64,000 nt of DNA from Bacteroides sp. (GCA_017621035.1 JAGATY010000079.1:1-64000), one strand, 5' to 3'. Positions 23,981-33,437 are shown, counted from the stretch's first letter. Program-made: numbers and translations. Notes: generated by a model not told the origin, from the letters alone.

Positions 23981-24310
23981 TTATTCCTCCAGCGACTCGG
24001 TGTATTCCATTTCTCCCTGCACAACAAACAGGATTTCTTCGGGGTCGTACTCTCCCATTTTGTCTTTGCGAGCCTCCTTAATGATGAAGTCCACCACCTT
24101 TTCCAGGTCTATCTCTACGCACCCGTCGGCATCCGGTTGTGCTTCCAGCACGCCACTTTCCACGTAGTACTCATCAATCAGGTCGAGAAAGTAGTACAGT
24201 TCATCGTCGGAGAACTTCTCTTTCAAATCCTGCGGTAAATAGTTCTTGATAAATTCGATGGTCTTTTCATCATCTACATCGTCCAATAAAAAATCGTCTT
24301 CCAGTGCCAT
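23981..24310 (-). CDS. Small acidic conserved protein of unknown function
   Basis: 109 residues, no signal peptide or membrane segment, so probably cytoplasmic. Very rich in Asp and Glu (MALEDDFLLDDVDDEKTIEF; LEEQ-type end SLEE) with predicted helices. I recognise it only as a conserved-looking Bacteroides hypothetical. It lies upstream of repeat and terminator sequences, separate from the thioredoxin-dnaE pair. The sequence offers no functional clue beyond charge. Confidence 0.7.
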   Translation of the reverse strand: MALEDDFLLDDVDDEKTIEFIKNYLPQDLKEKFSDDELYYFLDLIDEYYVESGVLEAQPDADGCVEIDLEKVVDFIIKEARKDKMGEYDPEEILFVVQGEMEYTESLEE

Positions 24311-24364
24311 AGCTTTTTGATTTTTGATTTTTGATTTATGATTTTTGATTTTTGATTTGAGTTG

Positions 24365-24434
24365 TGACTATGAAACTGATGGGTGTAAGCGAATAGATTC
24401 AACTTTATTCGCTTTGCTCATCAGCTTCGCTGTC
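24365..24434. repeat. Inverted pair of the dispersed 31-bp motif
   Basis: A degenerate inverted copy (24365-24395) and a forward copy (24405-24434) face each other across nine bases and could form a long imperfect hairpin. Upstream is a run of gattttt/gatttatga units (24319-24360). Confidence 0.6.
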
Positions 24435-24460
24435 CACTTTCATCTTTCCACTTTCAACTA

Positions 24461-24535
24461 AAAAGGCACGGCCTGTACGGATAAAACACGAATGATTGAA
24501 TGTTAACCGTGAGTTCCGTATAACCCGTGCCTGAA
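24461..24535 (-). terminator. Probable terminator after the thioredoxin gene
   Basis: On the minus strand the arms AGGCACGG and CCGTGCCT, supported by an inner TACGGA/TCCGTA stem, are followed by TTTTTA. It ends the dnaE-thioredoxin direction of transcription. Confidence 0.65.
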
Positions 24536-24558
24536 GAAAGATTGTTTTATGCGTTGCA

Positions 24559-24873
24559 TTAAAGCAGTGCGTCTATTTTTGCCGCATAAGTTGCTTTGGA
24601 AGATGAGCCTACTTGCTTGTCGACCAACTTACCATCCTTGAAGAAGAGAACGGTAGGGATGTTGCGGATACCAAACTCTGAAGCTACATCGTCGTTATCG
24701 TCCACATCGCACTTGCCGATGAGTGCCTTGCCTTCGTACTCAGCAGCCAACTCTTCAATGATAGGGCCTACCATCTTGCAAGGGCCACACCAGGGTGCCC
24801 AAAAATCAATAACCAGCGGCTTACCTTCTGCCAACAGTTCTTTGTAATTGCTGTCTGTAATTTCCAATGCCAT
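24559..24873 (-). CDS. trxA: Thioredoxin
   Basis: 104 residues, the usual length for thioredoxin. The active site is WCGPC at residues 28-32, the cis-proline segment is RNIPTVLFF, and the C-terminal FKDGKLVDKQVG is typical. It is cytoplasmic, with no signal peptide, and reduces protein disulfides using electrons from thioredoxin reductase. It follows dnaE by 64 bases and has its own TACCTTTG -7 element at 24929-24936 next to the dnaE stop. It is ended by a strong terminator. It is unrelated to the CxxC lipoproteins of the cassette array except for the shared fold. Confidence 0.95.
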   Translation of the reverse strand: MALEITDSNYKELLAEGKPLVIDFWAPWCGPCKMVGPIIEELAAEYEGKALIGKCDVDDNDDVASEFGIRNIPTVLFFKDGKLVDKQVGSSSKATYAAKIDALL

Positions 24874-24937
24874 GTTATAAAATGATTTAGTGAATAATTA
24901 TTTGTTCTTATTTATATTGTCGTGGGGACAAAGGTAA

Positions 24938-27900
24938 TCAATTTATTCGGAACTCCAGTTCTGAATGTTCTTCTAAATATGCAAGCAGTTCCCGGCTGAC
25001 CGATAGCTGGCTGAGCTTGGATACAAAATCGAGAGCCATCTTATTCTCTGAGTCAGTCACTTTAAAATAGAGATGAGTGGAACCGGGGTGTTGCTTCACC
25101 AACTCAGAGAGTTCCAGAATCAGTCTCTTGTCCAGAGCGGAAAGCGGAATGTTAATGGTGAGTTTCTCAATCAGTTTCTCTTTAACATCGGGAAGAAGCT
25201 CCATAGAGGTAACCTTCAGTTCCAGTTCATTCTGCTGCCACTGCTTGGGCTGGCAACTGGCTTTCATGTAGAGGAAGGTTCCCTCACTCAGATAGCCTTG
25301 GTAAGTCACCCAATCGGCACCGAAGAAGGCCAGTTCTGCCGAACCGGAATAGTCTTCCACCTTAGCTATGCCATAAGGATTTCCCTTCTTGGTGAATCCC
25401 CGACGCACGGCTGTAACAATACCTCCCATGGTAATCTCCCGACTTCGCAAGGTCTCCTTGTCACCCAGTTCATTCATTTGGGTATTGCAGACATGTTCCA
25501 GCACAATCTTAAATTCATCCAACGGGTGAGCAGAGAGATAGATGCCTACCAGTTCACGCTCTTTATTCAAACGTTCCAAGTCACTCCAACGCTCGGCAGG
25601 AAGAATCTCGGGAGTTGCTATTTCTACTACATTGTCACCACCGAACAGCGAATTGACACTTGCGGCCTTATCCAGCTGATAGCGGTTTCCATAACGCACC
25701 AAGGTGTCGAGGAATGTTTCTCCCTTACTATTGAGGGCAAAGTATTGCTCACGTTTCAACTCAGAGAAGTTATCGAAAGCACCGGCCAGTGCCAGACACT
25801 CCAAGTTCTTACGGTTACAGGCATTGAGGTTTACCCGCTGCACAAAGTCGAAGATACCTTTATAGGGACCATTTTTCTTTCGCTCTTCCATAATGCTCTG
25901 AACGGCAGCCTCACCTACCCCTTTTACAGCTCCCAGGCCGAAGCGAATGTTTCCCTCCTTGTTCACAGCAAACTTCAGTGCACTTTCATTGACATCAGGT
26001 CCCAGCACATTCATGCCCATGGCCTTGCACTCATCCATCAGCTTGGTAATATCTGTAATGTTAGAGAGGCTTCGGCTCATCACTGCTGCCATGTACTCGG
26101 CAGGATAGTTGGCCTTCATGTAAGCAGTCTGGTAAGCGACCCAAGAGTAGCAGGTGGCATGCGACTTGTTGAAAGCGTAAGAAGCAAACTTCTCCCAGTC
26201 ACCCCAAATCTTCTCCAAGATTTTCGGGTCGTGACCATTCTTCTGACCACCACTGATAAACTTCGGCTTCATATGATCCAGCTTATCGCGCAACTTCTTA
26301 CCCATGGCCTTACGCAAGGCGTCTGATTCGCCACGAGTAAAGTCTGCCAACAGGCGGGAGAGCAACATCACCTGCTCCTGATAGACGGTAATACCATAAG
26401 TATCTTTCAGATATTTCTCCATCACCGGAATGTCATACTCGATAGGCTTGCGTCCCTGCTTACGGTCAATGAAGTCAGGAATGTAATCCATCGGTCCCGG
26501 ACGATAGAGTGCATTCATGGCGATGAGGTCTTCAAAGGTAGAGGGTTGTAACTCACGCAGATACTTCTGCATACCGGCAGACTCAAACTGGAAAGTACCG
26601 ATGGTTCGTCCTTCGCAATAGAGTTTATAAGTAGCAGGGTCGTTGATGGAGATATTGTCGATATCCACTTCAATGCCTTTAGAGAGGCGAACATTCTCTA
26701 CAGCCTCTTTCAAGATGGAGAGAGTCTTCAGACCTAGGAAGTCCATCTTAATCAGTCCGGTATCTTCAATCACCGAGCCTTCATACTGGGTAACCAGCAT
26801 CTTCTCTCCCGTCTCCTTATCATCGGCCGTGCTGACAGGTACCCAATCAGTAATATCATCTCTACAGATAATGGTGCCACAAGCGTGAACACCTGTGCCA
26901 CGTACATTACCTTCCAGCATACGGGCATACTTCATGGTGTCGCGCAACAGTGGGTCTGAAGAGGCTTCAGCTTGTTGCAGTTCGGGAATATCTTCAATGG
27001 CATTTCCCAGATTCATCTTCTTGCCAGAGGGCAGACGGTCGGGAATGGCCTTACACAAACGGTCTGAATCGGCCAGGGGAAGTTTCTGTACACGAGCTAC
27101 ATCCTTAATGGCCATCTTGGTAGCCATGGTACCGTAGGTAATGATGTGAGCCACTTTCTCTTGTCCGTACTTCTCTGTCACCCAACGCAACACTTCACCA
27201 CGACCGTCATCATCGAAGTCCACATCAATATCCGGCAACGAGATACGATCCGGGTTCAAGAAACGTTCAAACAGCAAATCATATTGGATTGGGTCAATCT
27301 TGGTAATGCCCAAACAATAGGCAACGGCAGAACCGGCAGCTGAACCACGTCCCGGGCCAACCCAAACGCCCAATTCTTTGCGGGCGGCATTGATAAAGTC
27401 CTGCACAATCAGGAAGTAGCCGGGGAAACCCATGGTTTTCATGATGTAAAGCTCAAAGACCAATCGTTCCTTTACCTCATCACTCAAGGGGTCACCATAC
27501 AATCGCTTGGCACCATCGAACGCCAGCTTGGCCAAATAGTCTGCCTCCAGTTTGATACGATAGAGTTTGTCGTAACCGCCCAAGCGCTTGATTTTAGCAT
27601 TGGCAGCCTCTTCACTCAACACAACGTTACCATTTTCATCTTGGGTAAACTCATCAAATAAGTCTTTCTCCGTCAGGCGTTGGCGATACTCTTCTTCGGT
27701 GCCAAACTCTTCAGGAATAGCAAAGGTGGGCATGATAGGAGCATGGTCAATAGAGTAAGTTTCTACCTTATCCAGGATTTCCAATGTATTAGAAAGAGCT
27801 TCGGGGACATCAGCAAAGAGTTTATTCATCTCCTCCTTGGTCTTCATCCACTCTTGCTTGGTATAGAGCATGCGGGTGGGGTCATCCAAGTCTTTGCCGG

Positions 27901-28738
27901 TACTCAAGCAGATAAGGCGGTCGTGAGCCTCGGCATTCTCTTCGTCCACAAAGTGAACATCGTTGGAACAGATAACCTTGACATTGTATTTCTGAGCCAG
28001 TTCTAACAGTTTGGCATTGGCACGTTGCTGCAAGGGATAGGTTTCATGATTGGCACGGGAGACTGTGGCCGGGTGGCGCTGGATTTCCAAGTAGTAGTCT
28101 TCTCCAAAGAGGTTCTTATACCACTGGAGTGTCTCTTCAGCACCGGCCATATCATCATTCAGAATCTTTTTCGGAAGTTCACCACCGATGCAGGCAGAGC
28201 AGACAATCAGACCTTCGTGATAGGTTTGTAGTTCATTGCGGTCGGTACGTGGACGCATGTAGTATCCTTTTGTCCAGGCACGGGAAACCAACTTAATCAG
28301 GTTGTGGTATCCCTTCTCATTTTTCGCCAGTACAATCAAGTGCCAGCCACTTTGGTCCTGCTTACCCTCACGTTTATCCATGCCTCGACGAGCCACATAC
28401 ATCTCACAACCAATAATGGGTTTGAATATCTTGGCCTCGGCTTCGGTAATCTTGGTACGACAATCGGCAATCTCTGTCTCCTGATTCTCACAAGCAATCT
28501 TTCCACTTTGGATATCTTCTATCCGCTTCTTCAAATCTTTTATCTCACCTTTGGGGCCTCCATTCTTCTTATTGACATAGTTGATGAACTCCTTAATACC
28601 AAACATATTGCCGTGATCGGTTACGGCAATACCTTTCATGCCATCCTTTATGGCTTTATCTACCAGCCGACTAATACTGGCCTGCCCATCCAAAAGAGAG
28701 TATTGGGTATGTACGTGCAAATGAACAAAATCCTGCAT
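24938..28738 (-). CDS. dnaE: DNA polymerase III alpha subunit
   Basis: 1266 residues. An N-terminal PHP domain (HLHVHTQYSLLDG, AVTDHGNMFG) is followed by the C-family polymerase core with the catalytic PDIDVDFDDDGR at about residue 502. The fingers region includes GPGRGSAAGSAVAYCLGITK. A helix-hairpin-helix region (GLGAVKGVGEAAV) and an OB-fold (MGGIVTAVRRGFTKKGNPYG) follow. It is the replicative polymerase subunit of the DNA polymerase III holoenzyme. The length is somewhat above E. coli DnaE (1160) because of an insertion after residue 75 rich in Lys and Glu. It is transcribed from a TATCTTTG element at 28792-28799, divergently from psd. Confidence 0.97.
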   Translation of the reverse strand: MQDFVHLHVHTQYSLLDGQASISRLVDKAIKDGMKGIAVTDHGNMFGIKEFINYVNKKNGGPKGEIKDLKKRIEDIQSGKIACENQETEIADCRTKITEAEAKIFKPIIGCEMYVARRGMDKREGKQDQSGWHLIVLAKNEKGYHNLIKLVSRAWTKGYYMRPRTDRNELQTYHEGLIVCSACIGGELPKKILNDDMAGAEETLQWYKNLFGEDYYLEIQRHPATVSRANHETYPLQQRANAKLLELAQKYNVKVICSNDVHFVDEENAEAHDRLICLSTGKDLDDPTRMLYTKQEWMKTKEEMNKLFADVPEALSNTLEILDKVETYSIDHAPIMPTFAIPEEFGTEEEYRQRLTEKDLFDEFTQDENGNVVLSEEAANAKIKRLGGYDKLYRIKLEADYLAKLAFDGAKRLYGDPLSDEVKERLVFELYIMKTMGFPGYFLIVQDFINAARKELGVWVGPGRGSAAGSAVAYCLGITKIDPIQYDLLFERFLNPDRISLPDIDVDFDDDGRGEVLRWVTEKYGQEKVAHIITYGTMATKMAIKDVARVQKLPLADSDRLCKAIPDRLPSGKKMNLGNAIEDIPELQQAEASSDPLLRDTMKYARMLEGNVRGTGVHACGTIICRDDITDWVPVSTADDKETGEKMLVTQYEGSVIEDTGLIKMDFLGLKTLSILKEAVENVRLSKGIEVDIDNISINDPATYKLYCEGRTIGTFQFESAGMQKYLRELQPSTFEDLIAMNALYRPGPMDYIPDFIDRKQGRKPIEYDIPVMEKYLKDTYGITVYQEQVMLLSRLLADFTRGESDALRKAMGKKLRDKLDHMKPKFISGGQKNGHDPKILEKIWGDWEKFASYAFNKSHATCYSWVAYQTAYMKANYPAEYMAAVMSRSLSNITDITKLMDECKAMGMNVLGPDVNESALKFAVNKEGNIRFGLGAVKGVGEAAVQSIMEERKKNGPYKGIFDFVQRVNLNACNRKNLECLALAGAFDNFSELKREQYFALNSKGETFLDTLVRYGNRYQLDKAASVNSLFGGDNVVEIATPEILPAERWSDLERLNKERELVGIYLSAHPLDEFKIVLEHVCNTQMNELGDKETLRSREITMGGIVTAVRRGFTKKGNPYGIAKVEDYSGSAELAFFGADWVTYQGYLSEGTFLYMKASCQPKQWQQNELELKVTSMELLPDVKEKLIEKLTINIPLSALDKRLILELSELVKQHPGSTHLYFKVTDSENKMALDFVSKLSQLSVSRELLAYLEEHSELEFRIN

Positions 28739-28842
28739 AAAGTTATTGTTTCAAATTGAGAGGATAAAAATACTACCTCCCCGACATTTGACAAAGATAT
28801 TTCCCAAAAAGTTATCAACAGCAACAATTATCTTTCCATTTC

Positions 28843-28874
28843 TTTGCTACATTAGTAAAATAAACCTATTTTTG
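28843..28874 (+). promoter_or_regulatory. Predicted promoter for psd-pssA
   Basis: TTTG (28843-28846), 20 bp, then TATTTTTG (28867-28874), about 25 bases before the psd start. Very good match to the Bacteroides consensus. It is back to back with the dnaE -7 element at 28792-28799. Confidence 0.7.
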
Positions 28875-28899
28875 CAGATAAATTTTATCCAAGCTGACC

Positions 28900-29589
28900 A
28901 TGGGCAGACTAAAAAGATTAAAAAAGATTCGCATCCATCGCGAAGGAACACATACATTGATTGGTGGCGCAATGCTGTTGCTCGCCTTAAATGCCGCCCT
29001 CTATTACGGGGTGGAGAACAAACTTCCCTTTTACATTATTGCCGGAATCAGTCTGATTCTGTATGGCATATTAGTCAACTTCTTCCGTTGCCCCATCCGT
29101 TATTTCGGTAAAGAGACTGAGAAGGTGGTGGTAGCTCCTGCTGATGGCAGGATTGTGGTAGCAGGCGAAGTGGTGGATGAGAATGAGTACTTCCACGACA
29201 AACGTCGTATGATTTCCATCTTCATGAGTGTGGTCAACGTGCATGCCAACTGGTATCCCGTGGACGGTACAGTCAAGAAGGTGGCACATCAGAACGGTAA
29301 GTTCATGAAAGCATGGTTGCCTAAAGCCAGTACCGACAACGAACGTTCCATGGTTGTAATCGAGACACCGGAAGGAGTAGAAGTAATGGCACGTCAGATT
29401 GCAGGAGCCATGGCTCGACGCATTGTTACTTATGCAGAACCGGGAGAGGAGTGTTACATTGATGAGCACATGGGCTTCATCAAGTTCGGTTCGCGAGTAG
29501 ATGTTTATCTCCCCTTGGACGCAGAAGTACTGGTAGAACTGAACCAACAGACTACCGGAAACCAGACTGTAATAGCCAAATTAAAATAA
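28900..29589 (+). CDS. psd: Phosphatidylserine decarboxylase proenzyme
   Basis: 229 residues. Two hydrophobic segments near the N-terminus (about 24-65) anchor it to the inner membrane. The C-terminal [10 protein letters not shown] contains the Gly-Ser pair (Ser198) where the chain self-cleaves to form the pyruvoyl group. This is the short form of the family. It converts phosphatidylserine to phosphatidylethanolamine. It is followed at 12 bases by the phosphatidylserine synthase gene, so the two steps are encoded together. Confidence 0.93.
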   Translation: MGRLKRLKKIRIHREGTHTLIGGAMLLLALNAALYYGVENKLPFYIIAGISLILYGILVNFFRCPIRYFGKETEKVVVAPADGRIVVAGEVVDENEYFHDKRRMISIFMSVVNVHANWYPVDGTVKKVAHQNGKFMKAWLPKASTDNERSMVVIETPEGVEVMARQIAGAMARRIVTYAEPGEECYIDEHMGFIKFGSRVDVYLPLDAEVLVELNQQTTGNQTVIAKLK

Positions 29590-29601
29590 CTTGCAAACAG
29601 C

Positions 29602-30312
29602 ATGGCAAATCTTATCACCCGCCATATTCCCAACACGCTTACTTGCCTGAACCTCTTCTTTGGAGGTATTGCTTGCGTGATGGCCTTTCAATTCAAGTAC
29701 GAGGCTGCACTTTGTTGCATCATTATCAGTGCCGTTTTTGATTTCTTTGACGGACTAACCGCCCGTGCCTTGAAAGCCTACTCCACCATTGGCAAAGACT
29801 TGGACTCACTGGCAGACGATGTAAGCTTTGGCGTAGCCCCCTCTGTCATCATGTACTCCTTACTGACAGAAAAGATTTCCCTAACCGAAAGCGTTTATTT
29901 TGCTGACTGGCTACCCTATACAGCCTTTCTCATTGCCGTATTCTCAGCACTACGTCTGGCCAAGTTCAATAACGATACCCGCCAGACCAGTTCTTTCATC
30001 GGCTTGCCCGTACCGGCAAACGCACTGTTTTGGGCTTCTTTGGTTGCAGGAAGTCACGAAGAGTTATTATCCTCCTCAATCCACCCGCTGTATCTATTGG
30101 TACTTATCTGTCTGTTCTCTTGGCTATTGGTTTCGGAGATTCCTATGTTCTCACTGAAGTTCAAGAGTCTTTCCTGGAGTAAAAATAAGGTTAGTTTCTC
30201 CTTCCTGCTAGTTTGTATTCCTTTGCTTATCCTGCTGAAGATTAGCAGTTTTGCAGCAATCATCGTTTGGTACATTGTATTATCGCTTCTCACTTGGAAA
30301 AAGAGAGGATAA
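29602..30312 (+). CDS. pssA: CDP-diacylglycerol-serine O-phosphatidyltransferase
   Basis: 236 residues with about six to eight membrane spans. The CDP-alcohol phosphatidyltransferase signature is complete: DG, two residues, AR, eight residues, G, three, D, three, D (DGLTAR...GKDLDSLAD, about residues 50-74). It makes phosphatidylserine from CDP-diacylglycerol and serine, supplying the substrate for Psd encoded just upstream. A short stem (ATGCCG/CGGCAT, 30341-30359) lies after the stop codon. Confidence 0.93.
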   Translation: MANLITRHIPNTLTCLNLFFGGIACVMAFQFKYEAALCCIIISAVFDFFDGLTARALKAYSTIGKDLDSLADDVSFGVAPSVIMYSLLTEKISLTESVYFADWLPYTAFLIAVFSALRLAKFNNDTRQTSSFIGLPVPANALFWASLVAGSHEELLSSSIHPLYLLVLICLFSWLLVSEIPMFSLKFKSLSWSKNKVSFSFLLVCIPLLILLKISSFAAIIVWYIVLSLLTWKKRG

Positions 30313-30340
30313 ACAAAACTCCCCAACATTTGTTATAACT

Positions 30341-30359
30341 ATGCCGTTTCTATCGGCAT
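30341..30359 (+). terminator. Weak hairpin after pssA
   Basis: ATGCCG and CGGCAT pair around a seven-base loop, without a clear T-run. It may reduce read-through into the next gene. Confidence 0.3.
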
Positions 30360-30382
30360 GTTCATTAAAAAAGAATTAGCCT

Positions 30383-30637
30383 ATGTTTCACATTCTCGGA
30401 TTCTTATTCATACTCATTATAGCCATTCTCTTTATTGGTTTCGCCTTCATCGGTACTATTGTCCGCACGCTTTTCGGTGGCAGACGTCGTAACACATACT
30501 CTTCTCCTTATGGGGAGGGTACACAAAACAGACAGATACACAAAGAGAACCAAGCCGATACTGACATGCAAACCGGCAATCGCAAGAAGATTTTCACCAA
30601 AGACGAAGGGGAATATGTAGATTTTGAAGAGGTCTAA
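30383..30637 (+). CDS. DUF4834-like small membrane protein
   Basis: 84 residues. One hydrophobic segment at about 5-30 (LGFLFILIIAILFIGFAFIG), then a basic patch GGRRRN, a polar linker and a C-terminal end DEGEYVDFEEV. This matches the DUF4834 pattern seen in Bacteroidetes. It lies 70 bases after pssA on the same strand, separated by a weak hairpin. Probably an inner-membrane protein with its tail in the cytoplasm; function unknown. Confidence 0.7.
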   Translation: MFHILGFLFILIIAILFIGFAFIGTIVRTLFGGRRRNTYSSPYGEGTQNRQIHKENQADTDMQTGNRKKIFTKDEGEYVDFEEV

Positions 30638-30682
30638 GAAGGGCTTGGGAAGATAAAAAGAGATAGCTTAAATCAGTAATAC

Positions 30683-31117
30683 TTAGCGTCTCTTGTTGGC
30701 AAAGAACTCTTTCATCAGTTGAGCGCACTCTTCAGCCAGTACCCCTTTTACCACCACTGTCTTAGGATGCAATGCTTGTGGGGCAAAACGTTGGTAGCCA
30801 CGTTTCTCATCTTCTGCCCCAAAGACAAGACGTCCTATCTGCGACCAAGCTATAGCTCCTGCACACATCACACACGGCTCTACCGTTACATAAAGTGTAC
30901 ATTCATTCAGATACTTACCTCCTAAGGAGGAGGCTGCCGAAGTAATAGCCTGCATCTCTGCATGAGCTGTCACATCTGTCAGTGTTTCCGTCAGGTTGTG
31001 TGCACGGGCAATGATGCGATCCTTACAAACCACCACGGCACCCACAGGAACTTCATCACGTTGGGCTGCTTTCTGAGCCTCCAGCAAGGCTTGTTTCATG
31101 TAGAAAGTATCATCCAT
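30683..31117 (-). CDS. tadA: tRNA-specific adenosine deaminase
   Basis: 144 residues from the ATG at 31117; a TTG three codons upstream is the alternative. The deaminase zinc site is complete: HAEMQAI (His and catalytic Glu) and PCVMCAGAI (two Cys). It converts A34 to inosine in the anticodon of tRNA-Arg. It starts five bases after the stop of the small gene at 31123, so both are likely on one transcript. Confidence 0.93.
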   Translation of the reverse strand: MDDTFYMKQALLEAQKAAQRDEVPVGAVVVCKDRIIARAHNLTETLTDVTAHAEMQAITSAASSLGGKYLNECTLYVTVEPCVMCAGAIAWSQIGRLVFGAEDEKRGYQRFAPQALHPKTVVVKGVLAEECAQLMKEFFANKRR

Positions 31118-31122
31118 GAGGC

Positions 31123-31356
31123 TCAACGTCGCATATCATGTTCACCAAAAAGAGTCGGATAGTCCTCATCCATATTCTTATGAATGAAGGTAAGAATGGT
31201 TTCACGCAACCAGCGCGACTTATTGGTTATCTTGTAATGTTCCAGATAACGGTCTACAACACGCAGTTCTTCTTCGCTCATCAGGCATACCATTCGCTGA
31301 CGGCGTTTGGGGTCGTTGGCTGTTGCTTTTAGGCAAGTTTTGTCTCTCTTTCTCAT
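31123..31356 (-). CDS. Small basic protein, ribbon-helix-helix-like
   Basis: 77 residues. Basic N-terminus (MRKRDKTC), then RQRMVCLMSEEELRVVDRYL, where a short strand is followed by two helices, as in ribbon-helix-helix proteins. A further helix (KSRWLRETILTFIHKN) and an acidic end follow. It is encoded just before tadA. It may be a DNA-binding protein or a tRNA-related partner; the family is not recognised with certainty. Confidence 0.65.
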   Translation of the reverse strand: MRKRDKTCLKATANDPKRRQRMVCLMSEEELRVVDRYLEHYKITNKSRWLRETILTFIHKNMDEDYPTLFGEHDMRR

Positions 31357-31406
31357 ATTCTCTGCAAAATTACTTTTACTTCCTTAAAAACAAAGCAGAA
31401 AAACCG

Positions 31407-31414
31407 TATTTTTG
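31407..31414 (+). promoter_or_regulatory. Predicted -7 element for yraN
   Basis: TATTTTTG, 33 bases before the ATG at 31448. No clear -33 TTTG. Confidence 0.5.
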
Positions 31415-31447
31415 CGCCAAACGTTTAAAAATAAAGAATTAAACCGT

Positions 31448-31819
31448 ATGGCAGCACATAACGCTTTGGGGATAGCCGGGGAAAAGGCAGCTGCGGCTTA
31501 CCTGGAACAGAAAGGATACACTATTCACGACCGGAACTGGCGGAGGGGACATTTGGAACTGGACATTATAGCTTCCAAAGGAGACGATTTAGTGTTTGTG
31601 GAAGTGAAGACACGCCGAAATACCGAGTTCCAGGAACCGGAAGAGGCGGTGGACGAAAAGAAGATTCGGCGAATTGTCCGAGCAGCCGACACGTACATCA
31701 AGCTCTTCGGACTGGATGGTGAGGTACGTTTCGACATCATTACTGCCGTAGGCGAAGAGGGGAACTTCAAACTTACTCATATTGAAGAAGCATTCTATCC
31801 ACCGATTATGAGTTTCTGA
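31448..31819 (+). CDS. yraN: UPF0102/YraN family endonuclease-like protein
   Basis: 123 residues from the ATG at 31448. A TTG 36 bases upstream overlaps the -7 element and is rejected. The family motifs are GEKAAAAYLEQKGY, then HLELDIIASKGDDLVFVEVKTR. The second carries the E-D-ExK arrangement of restriction-endonuclease-like folds. The family is widespread and of unsettled function, probably a nuclease-fold protein in DNA or RNA metabolism. It is transcribed toward birA. Confidence 0.88.
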   Translation: MAAHNALGIAGEKAAAAYLEQKGYTIHDRNWRRGHLELDIIASKGDDLVFVEVKTRRNTEFQEPEEAVDEKKIRRIVRAADTYIKLFGLDGEVRFDIITAVGEEGNFKLTHIEEAFYPPIMSF

Positions 31820-31933
31820 AGGAATAAGTTGACGAGTTGACAAGGAGACAAGTTTACGATAGAGATTTCCACATAACTTAACGTCCGTTCGATAGATGGT
31901 TAACTAATAACTTTGAACTAATAACTATACCCA

Positions 31934-32701
31934 ATGGCTGATTTCCAATTTTCTTTTCCTTTGATTGCGCTGGATGAGACCCATTCCACCAGCAACTATT
32001 TGCTTGAGTTGTGTCAGCAATCGGTACAACCATTAGAAGAATTCACTACTGTTACCGCTTCTTTCCAGACAGCTGGTAAGGGGCAACGGGGCAACTCCTG
32101 GGAATCGGAGGCAGGAAAAAACTTACTTTTCAGCTTTGTTCTCTACCCAAAGTTTCTGGAAGCACGCCAACAATTCCTTCTCTCACAGTTTGTTTCACTG
32201 GCCATCAAAGAGGAGTTGGAGAGCATTATAAAAGAGATTTCCATCAAATGGCCTAATGACATCTATTGGCGCGAGAAGAAATTGTGCGGCATACTGATAG
32301 AGCACCAACTATGCAGAAGCCACATCGAGCGTACCATCTGTGGTATCGGAGTCAACATCAACCAAGCGTTGTTCCGAAGCAATGCGCCCAATCCGGTTTC
32401 GCTCAAGCAGATTTGTGGGAGAGAGCTGGATATCAACCAAGTACTGGCAGGCATTATGCAACGTGTGCAGCACTATTACCACCGACTGATGCAGGAAGAG
32501 TTTGATACCGTTGCCAACGAGATTGCCCAACGTTACAGCGATTCTCTCTTCCGCCGAGAGGGTTTCCATCGCTATAAAGATGTTACAGGTGAGTTCCGCG
32601 CCCGCTTGCTGCAGGTGGAGAGTGACGGACGTTTCCGGCTGGAAGATGAAACCGGCCGAGAACGCAGCTACCTTTTCAAAGAGGTTCAGTATGTTTTGTA
32701 A
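31934..32701 (+). CDS. birA: Biotin-[acetyl-CoA carboxylase] ligase
   Basis: 255 residues. Motifs of the biotin protein ligase core: GKGQRGNSWESEAGKNLLFS (residues about 52-71, equivalent to GRGRRG) and IKWPNDIYW with KLCGILIEH. The N-terminal DNA-binding domain of E. coli BirA is absent, so it is the class I, non-repressor form. It attaches biotin to biotin carboxyl carrier proteins. It is encoded 114 bases after yraN on the same strand. Confidence 0.92.
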   Translation: MADFQFSFPLIALDETHSTSNYLLELCQQSVQPLEEFTTVTASFQTAGKGQRGNSWESEAGKNLLFSFVLYPKFLEARQQFLLSQFVSLAIKEELESIIKEISIKWPNDIYWREKKLCGILIEHQLCRSHIERTICGIGVNINQALFRSNAPNPVSLKQICGRELDINQVLAGIMQRVQHYYHRLMQEEFDTVANEIAQRYSDSLFRREGFHRYKDVTGEFRARLLQVESDGRFRLEDETGRERSYLFKEVQYVL

Positions 32702-32750
32702 GTCTTGCCAATGCCTTTCTCGCGGGTAGTTTCTCCAGATGTTTTTCCCG

Positions 32751-33437
32751 CTACTCCCCAAACTTCTCTTCCAGTTCTTCTATAGCTTGCAGGGTCTTGG
32801 CAGCTTCTGTCGATGAGAAAGTGCGTAACACACTTTGCAGATGTTGTTTGGCGTGCGCATAGTAGGTGGTAAGAAGCAGGGAAAGATTGTTGCGATAGTT
32901 AGCATATTGCATGCGTGTGGGCGAAGGAAGCTTACGATACTCCTCGTCCAGCACCTTACGAGCACGTTCACCTTGCCAATAGTGATAGTTCCCCAGAAAG
33001 ATATGTGCCTGCACGTGGGCAGAGTCTTTGGTCAGCACCCGCTCATAGAGCGCTACCGCTTCAGGCAGATGACCGGCCTGAAACTGCAGGTCGGCACAGG
33101 CAGCAATCAGAGAGACATCCTGCGGACGAAGGTCAAGCAACTCACGGCAGAGAGTATAAGCCTTGTCGTAATCGTGCCGAGTCCGGTAGAAATCAATAAG
33201 TTCTTCGGCCAGCAGCATGTGAAGAGAAGTTCCCTCCTCGGTATAGAGGCGGAAACAAGTCTCAGCCTGTTCGGGTGCTTGTTTCAACAATTTACGGAAT
33301 AGGGGAAGCACCGTCTCCTTCCGTCCCTGCTTCAGGGTCTCCATCAGAGTGTTACTTTGTTCCTCCGTGGTTTGTGCAGACAAGGTCAACGATACGGAGA
33401 AGAGCAGGCAGAATAGAATAGTCAGCGTTTTCATCAT
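32751..33437 (-). CDS. Periplasmic TPR protein of unknown function
   Basis: 228 residues starting MMKTLTILFCLLFSVSLTLS with a signal peptidase I site at SAQ. The mature part consists of tetratricopeptide-like repeats (VALYERVLTKDSAHVQAHIF; AYTLCRELLDLRPQDVSLI). It ends with a helical segment TLQAIEELEEKFGE. It converges on birA with 49 bases between stops. Tetratricopeptide proteins in the periplasm usually act as scaffolds; no partner is apparent here. Confidence 0.75.
   Translation of the reverse strand: MMKTLTILFCLLFSVSLTLSAQTTEEQSNTLMETLKQGRKETVLPLFRKLLKQAPEQAETCFRLYTEEGTSLHMLLAEELIDFYRTRHDYDKAYTLCRELLDLRPQDVSLIAACADLQFQAGHLPEAVALYERVLTKDSAHVQAHIFLGNYHYWQGERARKVLDEEYRKLPSPTRMQYANYRNNLSLLLTTYYAHAKQHLQSVLRTFSSTEAAKTLQAIEELEEKFGE

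Noticed and set aside
25073..26326. 417-codon frame opposite dnaE
   Set aside because: Shadow of the dnaE coding strand; no recognisable protein features and no promoter.
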